This document shows positions 41,401-48,785 of a DNA stretch of 64,000 bases, piece by piece. The position numbers were made by a program, and so were the translations under genes. Position 1 is the stretch's first letter; every line of letters starts with the position of its first letter. This stretch comes from Microbacterium sp. 3J1 (GTDB taxonomy: Bacteria; Actinomycetota; Actinomycetes; Actinomycetales; Microbacteriaceae), in the NCBI RefSeq assembly GCF_001049495.1, contig NZ_CDWI01000009.1:212742-276741 (forward strand). Direction: 5' to 3'. Under the pieces are notes generated by a model. It was not told the origin of the DNA and did not search any database. It worked only from the letters and a program-made list of their open reading frames with translations.

Positions 41401-43177
41401 CTACCCCGTGCCGTCGGATGCGACCCCGGCCACCGGCTACACGCTCACCGCCACAGCGGGTGCGGAGACCGCGACCGACACCACCGAGGTGACGGCGGGC
41501 GACCCTGACGACGCCAACACGAATGCGGCGGCCTCTGCCTCGGCATCGGCTGACGCGACGGCTGACGCAGACCCCTCGGCACAGGCGGCGGCAGAAGCAG
41601 CGGCTCTCGCCGATGCGACCTCCGCGGCCTCGGCGGCGGCGACCGCCGACGCCACGGCGGCAGCAGAAGCTGCGGCGACGACGGATGCGACCACCACCGC
41701 TTCCAGCGACGCGACCTCGACGGCGAACGCCTCCGCGGCGATCGCGGCTCAGGCCGCGGCCCTGGCAGATGCATCGGACGACGCCGACGCCTCGGCCTCC
41801 ACGGCGGCGGAGTCGAACTCCGCGGCATCGTCGGAGTCGGCAGCCACGACGGATTCGTCGAGCGACGCGTCGTCGGAGGCATCGACCAACGCGAACGCGG
41901 CTGCCTCGGCATCCGCCTCCGCCGACGCCGATGCCTCTACCGCAGCAGTCGCCGAGGCATCCGCTCAGGCGGCGGCCTTCGCCGACGCGACGGCGGAGGG
42001 CTCGGCCGCGGCCGACCCCACGGCGGAAGCGGCGGCTCAGACGGCGGCCACGGCCACGGCCACCACGGCGGCGACCGCGGACTCCACGTCTGACGCGAAT
42101 GCCGGTGCGGCGATCGCGGCTCAGGCAGCGGCACTGGCGGATGCGACGACCGACACTACGGCCGAGGCCTCGGCCACGTCTGACGCGAGCACGAGCGCTG
42201 CCTCGAACTCGAGTGCCGCTGCGATCGCGACAGCATCGTCGGACGCCTCGTCTGATGCGGTCGCCTCGGCTTCCGCTGACGCGTCGGCGGAGCTGAACAC
42301 CAACGCCTCGGCATCGGCCACGGCGTCGGCGCAGGCCGACAGCGACGCCAACGCAGCAGTCGAGGCCGCAGCGGTCGCTGCGGCACTGGCCGACGCGACG
42401 AGCACCGCTTCTGCGGCGGCCGATGTGACGGCGGATGCGGCGGCCTCGGCTGCGGCGACCGACGACGCATCGACGGATGCCTCGACGACGGCGACGACGG
42501 ATGCGAACGCCTCCGCCGCCGCGGCTGCCCAGGCTGCCGCGGACACCGCCGCGGAGAACGATGCGACCGCGACGAGCGCCGCCGACGCCTCCGCGTCCGC
42601 GGATGCCGATCCGACGGCATCGGCGGCGGCAGCCGCGAACGCCTCATCGTCCGCGACGGCATCGGCATCGGCGGCGGCCGACGCGACGGCCGAGGCGGAG
42701 GCAGAAGCAGCGGCGTCCGCCACCGCCTCATCGTCGGCATCGGCGGCGGCATCGGCATCGGCGGATGCCGGAGCCGACCCGACCGGCTCGATCGCGATCA
42801 CCGTGCAGATCCCGAGTCTGGAGCGGGGCCAGCAGCAGACGGCTGTGGGCACCGGCTTCCAGCCCGGCGAGGTGGTCACCGGGGTCATGACATCGGAGCC
42901 GCTCGCACTCGGGACCCAGGTCGCGAACGCGCAGGGAACGGTCACCTTCGTCTGGACGATCCCGGCCGACTCCGATCTCGGCACCCACACGGTGACGTTG
43001 ACCGGAGCAGCCTCGGGGAGCGTGGCCGCCACGTTCCAGGTCGTCGCCTCGGGCCTCGCCGCCACTGGCGGTCAGGTGCAGGGCGGATGGATCGCGCTGG
43101 CCGCGCTGCTCCTGATGCTCGGCCTCGGAGCGATGCGGGTCGCACGACCCCGTCGGGCGATGGTCGACACGGAGTGA
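38483..43177 (+). CDS. Choice-of-anchor G-type cell-wall surface protein with LAATG anchor
   Basis: A 1564-residue exported protein. Signal peptide 1-40 (RRRRVLGGGIAGTTAAAVVLASALIPSAANA). Residues 45-550 resemble the choice-of-anchor G family head (GLDVGVLEALSIDVG). Five 90-residue Ig-like repeats follow (starting about 553, 643, 736, 827, 918), each with (T/S)-x-W-P-A-(S/D)-T-x-V-S-V-Q-L and ending SATDTTEVT. Residues 1009-1432 are almost only Ala, Ser, Thr, Asp and Glu. A last Ig-like domain leads to the sorting signal LAATG (1525-1529), a membrane helix and a basic tail. A class E sortase should anchor it; none is in the window. Confidence 0.88.
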   Translation: MVYSEGRVLRRRRVLGGGIAGTTAAAVVLASALIPSAANALDAADPSDPSVAQGQIIQLPAGLLGGLDIAALGHTVTSNPSAPGSELGGLDVGVLEALSIDVGTLNVPLLTDGTTPGLLQLGDLGGTQSFSSSPTQTQSVASSGTVTSGGAIDTGAIDGSTTPAQLELTDLFDQLGVAGLTDAILDEASIGIGALASRADSTTGVATSEYRISDLGLDLHSNLVAGLSTTLASTIQGTLTPVSDLVGPTGALTGLVTTVVNTIDAIPNIPLVAAFEATGGTVSIAGLDTVGQTVASEVLLEPLENTTGSVLVDLSDGTISVDLAAILVETGAGADLNSLPANTDVLSATTIAAIQQGITSALTGTHPESLNGKITSILDTTIEALQATITVGVDLTNPLTGIDLVSGDVTIQGSLAQFAGTATPAPTVTTDISLAGLNIGALLNPVVSALTGAIAGSTGPLVDTALTSVIPLLQPALAATTGPVLTALDPVLAGVLSEVADITINEQLMPGGIPGDSFTVRALAVDLLPAVGGGVSLDLGSSTVKAAVAAVALLDAAETVQAGIDLAVTGSGWPASTEVSVQLTAPGGAAVGAPVPVTTDATGGFTVAYPVPASAEAGAGYTVTATAGTVSATDTTEVTAAAAVDAAPAVQEGTDLAVSGTNWPASTQVSVQLTAPGTGAAIGGPVVVTTDGTGFFTTAYPVPAGTPAATGYTVTATAGTQSATDTTEVTAVPVPTVDAAATVQAGTDLAVSGTTWPADTEVSVQLTAPGGEAVGGPEVVTTDGTGGFTLAYPVPATATPGTDYTVTATVGTQVATDTTDVTAAATVDAAPTVEDGADLPVTGTGWPADTEVTVQLTGPGGGANVGGPVTVTTGALGGFSIDYPVPAGTPAGVGYTVTARVGTQTATDTTEVTDAPETVEVASSVPAGTNLAVTGSGWPLDTTVSLQLTAPGGENVGGPVSATTDGTGAFTATYPVPSDATPATGYTLTATAGAETATDTTEVTAGDPDDANTNAAASASASADATADADPSAQAAAEAAALADATSAASAAATADATAAAEAAATTDATTTASSDATSTANASAAIAAQAAALADASDDADASASTAAESNSAASSESAATTDSSSDASSEASTNANAAASASASADADASTAAVAEASAQAAAFADATAEGSAAADPTAEAAAQTAATATATTAATADSTSDANAGAAIAAQAAALADATTDTTAEASATSDASTSAASNSSAAAIATASSDASSDAVASASADASAELNTNASASATASAQADSDANAAVEAAAVAAALADATSTASAAADVTADAAASAAATDDASTDASTTATTDANASAAAAAQAAADTAAENDATATSAADASASADADPTASAAAAANASSSATASASAAADATAEAEAEAAASATASSSASAAASASADAGADPTGSIAITVQIPSLERGQQQTAVGTGFQPGEVVTGVMTSEPLALGTQVANAQGTVTFVWTIPADSDLGTHTVTLTGAASGSVAATFQVVASGLAATGGQVQGGWIALAALLLMLGLGAMRVARPRRAMVDTE
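41510..42780 (+). repeat. Ala/Ser/Thr/Asp stalk-coding region with long-period repeats
   Basis: Within the surface protein, the phrase NA(S/G)AAIAAQAAALADA recurs at about 41741, 42113 and, diverged, 42521, giving superrepeats of 124 and 136 residues. The region has almost no Gly, Pro, Lys, Arg or aromatic residues. Confidence 0.75.
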
Positions 43178-43205
43178 GTGCGGAGTGAGCACGGAGTGAG
43201 ACGCG

Positions 43206-43244
43206 AGAAGGTCGGGGCCGCCGATGCGGCGGTCCCGACCTTCT
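43206..43244 (+). terminator. Hairpin terminator directly before the DUF5819 start
   Basis: AGAAGGTCGGG-G-CCGCCG and CGGCGG-T-CCCGACCTTCT pair over 17 bp around ATG; it ends 11 bases before the DUF5819 ATG. Three tandem CGGAGTGAG units (about 43170-43200) lie just upstream. Any transcript from the surface-protein gene into the DUF5819 gene must read through it. Confidence 0.75.
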
Positions 43245-43254
43245 GGGGCGAGAG

Positions 43255-44082
43255 ATGAGGGAGACCGTGGCGATCAGGACGACGGATGCCGTGGACGATG
43301 CCGCCGCGACGGACGGCCAGGCTCAGGTGAGGCCGAGGCCCGCGTGGTGGGTGAAGCTCATCGCGTTCGGCGCGTGCCTGCTCACGCTGTGGCACATCGG
43401 GGCGTCCTTCCTCTGGATCGCGCCGTACTCCGCGCTCCGCGAGATCCCGACGCAGGAGGTGCTGGCGGGCTACATGCTGCCGATGTTCGGGCAGTCCTGG
43501 AGCGTCTTCGCGCCGGAGCCCATCAATGGGGACTACCACTTCAACGTGCGCGCCGTCATCGAGAAGGACGGCGAGCAGGTCGAGACGGGTTGGGTGAGCG
43601 CCACCGACGTCGAGCTCTCGATGATCCGGTACAACCTGTTCCCGCCACGGGCCGGCATCCAGTCGAGCGAGGTCGCCAGCGGGCAGATGAACGCCTACAA
43701 CAAGCTCGACGAGGACCAGCAGGCGGTCGCCGCCCTCGACTTCGACGAGGAGGGCTGGGAGGAGTGGATGGTCCGCTCGTTCGACGACCTCGAGGGGGAG
43801 AAGCCCTCCACCGAGGTCTATATGGCAGAGGAGCGCCTCTCGACCGCGTACGCCACGCAGGTCGCGTACGCGATCTGGGGAGCGGATGCCGTCGTCGCGG
43901 TGCAGTACCGCGTGAGCCGTCAGAACGTGGTGCCGTATGAGGACCGCAACGACCCGAGCGCGCAGCGCCCGGACCCCACGTTCTCGACCACCGGATGGCG
44001 ACTCCCTATAGAAGAGGAAGGGCAGAGTCGCGAGAACTTCGCAGACACCTTCCGCAGCCAGTTCGAGAGGACTCAGCGATGA
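43255..44082 (+). CDS. DUF5819 family protein
   Basis: A 275-residue protein with one N-terminal membrane helix (about 36-56, LIAFGACLLTLWHIGASFLWI) and a soluble extracytoplasmic part. The segment MFGQSWSVFAPEPINGDYHFNVRA is typical of DUF5819, whose genes pair with HTTM genes. ATG at 43255 has GGCGAGAG before it; GTG at 43267 is a possible alternative start with GGGAG. It overlaps the HTTM gene by ATGA. The pair resembles in layout the SdpA-SdpB maturation proteins of Bacillus, which is a structural analogy, not shown homology. Function unknown. Confidence 0.85.
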   Translation: MRETVAIRTTDAVDDAAATDGQAQVRPRPAWWVKLIAFGACLLTLWHIGASFLWIAPYSALREIPTQEVLAGYMLPMFGQSWSVFAPEPINGDYHFNVRAVIEKDGEQVETGWVSATDVELSMIRYNLFPPRAGIQSSEVASGQMNAYNKLDEDQQAVAALDFDEEGWEEWMVRSFDDLEGEKPSTEVYMAEERLSTAYATQVAYAIWGADAVVAVQYRVSRQNVVPYEDRNDPSAQRPDPTFSTTGWRLPIEEEGQSRENFADTFRSQFERTQR

Positions 44083-45290
44083 GCGCGCCCGTCAAGACCG
44101 GCGCCCCGCGTCCGAAGGCACCGAAGAAGACGGATGCCGTGCCGCAGCGCATCGCGGATCCCGTCACGGATCCCGTATCCGCGCCGGCGCCTGCGCCGTC
44201 TGCGCCCTCTGCTCCGCCGCCGCAGCAGGCCTCTCTTCCTGCACGCGTGCTGACCTTCGCAGCATCCATGATCGCCGGGTTCTGGGCGATGGTCGTGTCG
44301 GCGATCGACCGCATCTCGGCTTTCGTCGGCGATTGGCTCTTCAGCGGCAAGAAGGCCCTGTACGGCCTCGCCGTCACCCGCATCCTGTTCGGCGTCACCG
44401 CGCTCGGACTCCTGGCGTCGAACTTCAGCACGCGCCTCTACACGTTCGGCTCAGGATCGGCGTGGAACGGCGAGCTCGCGCAGCCGGTCAGCGATTTCCC
44501 CAAGATCTGGGTCTTCAGCGCGTTCCACGCGGCGATGGGCAACGACGTCCTCTATACCGCCCTCTATCTGCTTCTCGGCGTGCTCGCCGTGCTGTTCGTG
44601 CTCGGATGGCGCTTCCGCATCGTGCTGCCGATCTTCTTCTGCCTGTGGGTCGGGTTCATCGAGGCCGACGACATGGTGGGGGACCAGGGCGACAACATGT
44701 TCCGCATCGCCCTGCTGCTCCTCTTCTTCGCGGATCCCGCCGCACGCTGGTCGCTCGACGCGAAGCGCCGGGCGCGGAACGGCGACTGGTTCGCCCCCGG
44801 CAGCCAGCCCGCGCTGCTCGGCACCGTGTTCCACAACCTCGCCCTGGTGGCTCTCACCGCCCAGGTCTGCTTCGTGTACGCGTCCGGTGCGCTGTTCAAG
44901 GCCGGCGGCTCGCCCTGGGAAGAGGGGTACGCGGTCTACAACCCGCTGCAGACGGCCCGCTTCGGGACCTGGCCGGTGCTCAGCGATCTCGTGACCGCGT
45001 GGGGCCCGATGGTGACCGTCGCGAGCTGGGGCTCGATCATCCTGCAGGTGGCCTTCCCGCTGATGCTGCTCACCCGGCCCACCCGGTTGATCGGCCTGCT
45101 CGGCATCCTCTCGTTCCACATCGGCATCGCCGTGCTGATGGGTCTTCCCTGGTTCTCGCTCACGATGATCGCGATCGACTCCATCTTCATCCGCGACCGC
45201 ACCTGGTCGCGACTGAGCTCGGGCACGAAGCGGCGATGGGATGCGACGAAGACGACGGCGCCGCCGGGGGCGCCCGCGACTGTGGTCTGA
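44079..45290 (+). CDS. HTTM domain membrane protein (vitamin K-dependent carboxylase-like)
   Basis: A 403-residue polytopic protein. A Pro/Ala-rich cytoplasmic N-terminus (1-50) precedes several helices. The HTTM domain shows ALYGLAVTRILFGVTALGLL, WVGFIEADDMVGDQGDNMFRIALLLLFFADP and LALVALTAQVCFVYASGALFKAGGSPW, the usual signature with paired Tyr/Ala and Lys near GxxW. The family is related to gamma-glutamyl carboxylase but most bacterial members have unknown substrates. ATG overlaps the DUF5819 stop, so the two proteins are made together and probably form a membrane complex. Confidence 0.88.
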   Translation: MSAPVKTGAPRPKAPKKTDAVPQRIADPVTDPVSAPAPAPSAPSAPPPQQASLPARVLTFAASMIAGFWAMVVSAIDRISAFVGDWLFSGKKALYGLAVTRILFGVTALGLLASNFSTRLYTFGSGSAWNGELAQPVSDFPKIWVFSAFHAAMGNDVLYTALYLLLGVLAVLFVLGWRFRIVLPIFFCLWVGFIEADDMVGDQGDNMFRIALLLLFFADPAARWSLDAKRRARNGDWFAPGSQPALLGTVFHNLALVALTAQVCFVYASGALFKAGGSPWEEGYAVYNPLQTARFGTWPVLSDLVTAWGPMVTVASWGSIILQVAFPLMLLTRPTRLIGLLGILSFHIGIAVLMGLPWFSLTMIAIDSIFIRDRTWSRLSSGTKRRWDATKTTAPPGAPATVV

Positions 45291-45410
45291 CGACAATCCG
45301 GCCCGGCGGCGTGGCCGGGACCCCTTGTCGGTACCCCACAGGCGAGTTCCACCCTGGTTGTGGCACACCTACCATGAACGTATCCCTACTTCTCCCTGAG
45401 AGGAACGCTC

Positions 45411-47474
45411 ATGGTCGACGCCGCCGTCCGTCCGAAGACGACCCGCACCGATGCCGCCGATGCCGCACTGCAGGTCGATGTCTCGCGCATCAACGAGCTG
45501 CTGATGGGCACGTGGGCCGACACCCGCCGCGAGGCGCGCGAGATGATCAAGGACTCGGCGTTCTGGCGCAAGGACGAGCTGGGCAAGGACGAGCACCGCG
45601 AGCGCGTGCTGAGCCAGCTCCACCTCCTCGTCGAGAACAAGGCCGTGCACCGTGCCTTCCCGAAGGCCCTCGGCGGCGAGGAGAACAACGGCGGGAACAT
45701 CGCCGGCTTCGAGGAGCTCGTCGTCGCCGACCCGAGCCTGCAGATCAAGTCGGGCGTGCAGTGGGGGCTCTTCGGCTCCGCGATCCTGCAGCTCGGCACC
45801 GCCGAGCACCACGAGAAGTGGCTGCCCGGCGTGATGGACCTCACCATCCCCGGCGCGTTCGCCATGACCGAGATCGGTCACGGATCGGATGTCGCGGCGG
45901 TGGGCACGACGGCGACGTACGACCCCGAGACCGAGGAGTTTGTGATCCACACGCCGTTCCGCGGTGCGACGAAGGAGTACCTCGGCAACGCGGCTCTCCA
46001 CGGTGTGGCGGCGACCGTGTTCGCGCAGCTGATCACGAACGGCGTCAACCACGGCGTGCACTGCTTCTACGTCCCGCTGCGCGGAGAGGACGGCGTCGAC
46101 CTGCCGGGCATCGGGCGCGAGGACGACGGCCTCAAGGGCGGCCTCAACGGCATCGACAACGGACGCCTCTCGTTCGACCACGTGCGCGTACCGCGTACGA
46201 ACCTCCTCAACCGGTATGGCGACGTCGCCGCAGACGGCACCTACTCGAGCGCGATAGACAGCCCGGGTCGCCGGTTCTTCACGATGCTCGGCACCCTGGT
46301 GCAGGGGCGCGTCTCGCTCGACGGCGCGGCGTCGTGGGCATCCGCGCTGGGCCTGAAGATCGCGATCACCTACGCCACGCAGCGACGCCAGTTCGACGGC
46401 GCCGACGGGCAGGAGGTCGTGCTGATGGACTACGGCAAGCACCAGCGCCGACTGCTGCCGCGCCTCGCCACGACCTACGCGATGATCTTCGCCCACGACG
46501 AGTTCCTGCAGAAGTTCGACGGCGTGTTCTCGGGTCGCATCGACACCCCCGAAGACCGCGAGGACCTCGAGACCCTCGCCGCGGCCCTCAAGCCGCTGTC
46601 GACCTGGCACGCCCTCGACACGCTGCAGGAGGCGCGGGAGGCCTGCGGAGGTGCGGGCTTCATGTTCGAGAACCGCCTCGTCGGGCTCCGGGCCGACCTC
46701 GACATCTACGTCACCTTCGAGGGCGACAACAACGTGCTGCTGCAGCTCGTCGGCAAGCGACTGCTCACCGACTACGCCAAGCAGTTCACCGGCAAGGATG
46801 CTGCGGCGCTGGCCAAGTTCGCGGTCGGGATGACGGCGGGCAAGCTGTTCCACGGGGCGGGTCTGCGTCAGTTCGGTCAGTCGGTGCTCGACCTCGGCCA
46901 GGTCTCGCGGGCGGTGGAGAACGGACTCCGCGAGGAGCAGCAGCACATGCTCCTCGCCGAGCGCGTGCAGCAGATGGTCGCCGACGTCGCCGGCCGCCTT
47001 CGGGCTGCCGGCAAGGACAAGGCGCTGGGTGCCCGACTCTTCAACGAGAACCAGGCGGAGCTCATCGAGGCGGCCCGCGCCCACGGTGAGCTGCTGCAGT
47101 GGGAGGCGTTCACCGACGCCGTGCACCGGGTCGACGATGCCGACACCAAGAAGGTGCTCACGTGGCTGCGCGACCTCTTCGGGCTGCAGCTGATCGAGAA
47201 GCACCTCGCCTGGCACCTGATCCACGGCCGACTGTCGATGCAGCGCGCCGCCGCGGTGTCGAGCTACATCGACCGCCTGTGCGCCCGCCTGCGGCCGTAC
47301 TCCCTCGACCTCGTCGACGCGTTCGGCTACGAGCCCGAGCATGTGCGCGCGCCCATCGCGTCGGGCGCCGAGAAGGAGCGTCAGGACGAGGCGCGCGCGT
47401 ACTACGCCGATCTCGCGGCATCCGGCGCGGCGCCCGTTCTGGAGAAGACGCTGAAGAAGAGCGCCAAGCGCTGA
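45411..47474 (+). CDS. Acyl-CoA oxidase family protein
   Basis: A 687-residue enzyme of the ACOX branch of the acyl-CoA dehydrogenase superfamily. It is longer than dehydrogenases by a C-terminal helical domain (about 480-687). Flavin-binding segments: GAFAMTEIGHGSDVAAVGTTATYD, GRLSFDHVRVPRTNLLNRYGDV; CGGAGFMFENRLVGLRADLDIYVTFEGDN is the acyl-CoA oxidase counterpart of the catalytic Glu region. It oxidises acyl-CoA with oxygen as electron acceptor, making peroxide. GAGAGGAA precedes the ATG at 45411. Monocistronic, with its own terminator; substrate chain length unknown. Confidence 0.92.
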   Translation: MVDAAVRPKTTRTDAADAALQVDVSRINELLMGTWADTRREAREMIKDSAFWRKDELGKDEHRERVLSQLHLLVENKAVHRAFPKALGGEENNGGNIAGFEELVVADPSLQIKSGVQWGLFGSAILQLGTAEHHEKWLPGVMDLTIPGAFAMTEIGHGSDVAAVGTTATYDPETEEFVIHTPFRGATKEYLGNAALHGVAATVFAQLITNGVNHGVHCFYVPLRGEDGVDLPGIGREDDGLKGGLNGIDNGRLSFDHVRVPRTNLLNRYGDVAADGTYSSAIDSPGRRFFTMLGTLVQGRVSLDGAASWASALGLKIAITYATQRRQFDGADGQEVVLMDYGKHQRRLLPRLATTYAMIFAHDEFLQKFDGVFSGRIDTPEDREDLETLAAALKPLSTWHALDTLQEAREACGGAGFMFENRLVGLRADLDIYVTFEGDNNVLLQLVGKRLLTDYAKQFTGKDAAALAKFAVGMTAGKLFHGAGLRQFGQSVLDLGQVSRAVENGLREEQQHMLLAERVQQMVADVAGRLRAAGKDKALGARLFNENQAELIEAARAHGELLQWEAFTDAVHRVDDADTKKVLTWLRDLFGLQLIEKHLAWHLIHGRLSMQRAAAVSSYIDRLCARLRPYSLDLVDAFGYEPEHVRAPIASGAEKERQDEARAYYADLAASGAAPVLEKTLKKSAKR

Positions 47475-47494
47475 GGCGCGACGACCGCTTCTGA

Positions 47495-47526
47495 CGAAGG
47501 CCGGGATCGTGCGATCCCGGCCTTCG
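47495..47526. terminator. Terminator of the acyl-CoA oxidase gene
   Basis: CGAAGGCCGGGATCG (47495-47509) pairs perfectly over 15 bp with CGATCCCGGCCTTCG (47512-47526); only two bases separate the arms, so the terminal pairs open into a loop. Confidence 0.82.
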
Positions 47527-47605
47527 TCGTATGCGATCAGGTGCCGCCGAGGACGGCGAGAGTAGTGTCGATCTGGCCCATCCGCACCGATCAGAGGAGT
47601 CAGAG

Positions 47606-48652
47606 ATGACCCGTGTCACCGCTTACGCCGCACCCAGTGAGGCCGCGCCTCTCGAGAAGACGACAATCGAGCGCCGGGAACTCGGACCGCACGACGTCCG
47701 CATCGACATCGCGTTCGCCGGCATCTGCCACTCCGACATCCACACGGTCCGCGGCGACTGGGGGCCGCAGAGCTACCCGCTCGCGCCGGGGCACGAGATC
47801 GCCGGAACGGTCGCCGAGGTCGGGTCCGAGGTCACGAAGCATGCGGTCGGCGATCGGGTGGGCGTCGGCTGTCTGGTGAACTCCTGCGGCGAATGCCGCA
47901 ACTGCCTCCGCGGCGACGAGCAGTTCTGCTCGAACGGCGCGGTCTTCACGTACGGCAGCCCGGACCGTGACGGCACGGTGACGCAGGGCGGATACTCCGA
48001 GCAGGTCGTCGTCACGGAGTCGTTCGTGGTGCGCATCCCCGATGCCCTTCCGCTCGATGCCGCCGCTCCTCTTCTCTGTGCGGGCATCACGACGTACTCC
48101 CCGCTGCGTCACTGGAACGTCGGGCCGGACTCCCGGGTGGCGGTCGTCGGACTCGGTGGCCTCGGGCACATGGGGGTCCAGATCGCGCACGCCCTGGGAG
48201 CAGAGGTGACTGTGCTGTCGCAGACGCTGAGCAAGAAGGATGACGGGCTGCGACTCGGCGCCGACAACTACTACGCGACGAGCGACCGCGAGACGTTCCG
48301 CACCCTGCGCAGCTCGTTCGACGTGATCCTCAACACCGTGAGCGCTCCGGTCGATCTGCGCGCGTACCTCAGCCTGCTCGACGTCGGAGGATCCATGGTG
48401 TGCGTGGGGGCGCCGGCCGAGCCGCTGCCTGTGAACGTGTCGTCGTTGATCGGCGGACGGCGTTCGCTCGCAGGCTCGAACATCGGCGGGATCGCCGAGA
48501 CCCAGGAGATGCTGGACTTCTGTGCCGAGCACGGCATCGCCGCCGAGATCGAGGTGATTCCTGCGTCGCAGATCAACGAGGCGTATGAGCGTGTGCTCGC
48601 CTCGGACGTGCGCTACCGGTTCGTGATCGACGGGTCGACGTTCGCGGACTGA
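47606..48652 (+). CDS. Zinc-dependent NAD(P) alcohol dehydrogenase (cinnamyl/YahK type)
   Basis: A 348-residue medium-chain dehydrogenase. The catalytic-zinc segment is [14 protein letters not shown] with [12 protein letters not shown]; the structural-zinc loop is [15 protein letters not shown]. The coenzyme motif [20 protein letters not shown] is followed by [16 protein letters not shown], where Ser-Gln after the second strand suggests NADP preference, as in cinnamyl alcohol dehydrogenases. It reduces aldehydes broadly. AGAGGAG precedes the ATG at 47606. Confidence 0.93.
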   Translation: MTRVTAYAAPSEAAPLEKTTIERRELGPHDVRIDIAFAGICHSDIHTVRGDWGPQSYPLAPGHEIAGTVAEVGSEVTKHAVGDRVGVGCLVNSCGECRNCLRGDEQFCSNGAVFTYGSPDRDGTVTQGGYSEQVVVTESFVVRIPDALPLDAAAPLLCAGITTYSPLRHWNVGPDSRVAVVGLGGLGHMGVQIAHALGAEVTVLSQTLSKKDDGLRLGADNYYATSDRETFRTLRSSFDVILNTVSAPVDLRAYLSLLDVGGSMVCVGAPAEPLPVNVSSLIGGRRSLAGSNIGGIAETQEMLDFCAEHGIAAEIEVIPASQINEAYERVLASDVRYRFVIDGSTFAD

Positions 48653-48785
48653 GCGCGCTGATCGTCGGGGTTCCCGGCTCGTCTGGAGTCGGTGTTCCGG
48701 TGTTCCGGAATACGTCTTCTGAACTGGGGTAAAGCGTCGGCATCGCGGCGTGGGAATGTCGGTGGGTGCCGGTTGACTGAGGGGT

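Noticed and set aside
41523..42296. Long plus-strand Arg/Pro-rich frame inside the surface-protein stalk
   Set aside because: It is the frame-shifted reading of GCN/GAC-rich repeats; a frame without stops is expected there.
45291..45410. Terminator and promoter pair before the acyl-CoA oxidase gene
   Set aside because: CCCGGC/GCCGGG arms are short without a T-tract, and TACCAT has no properly spaced -35; not firm enough to list.
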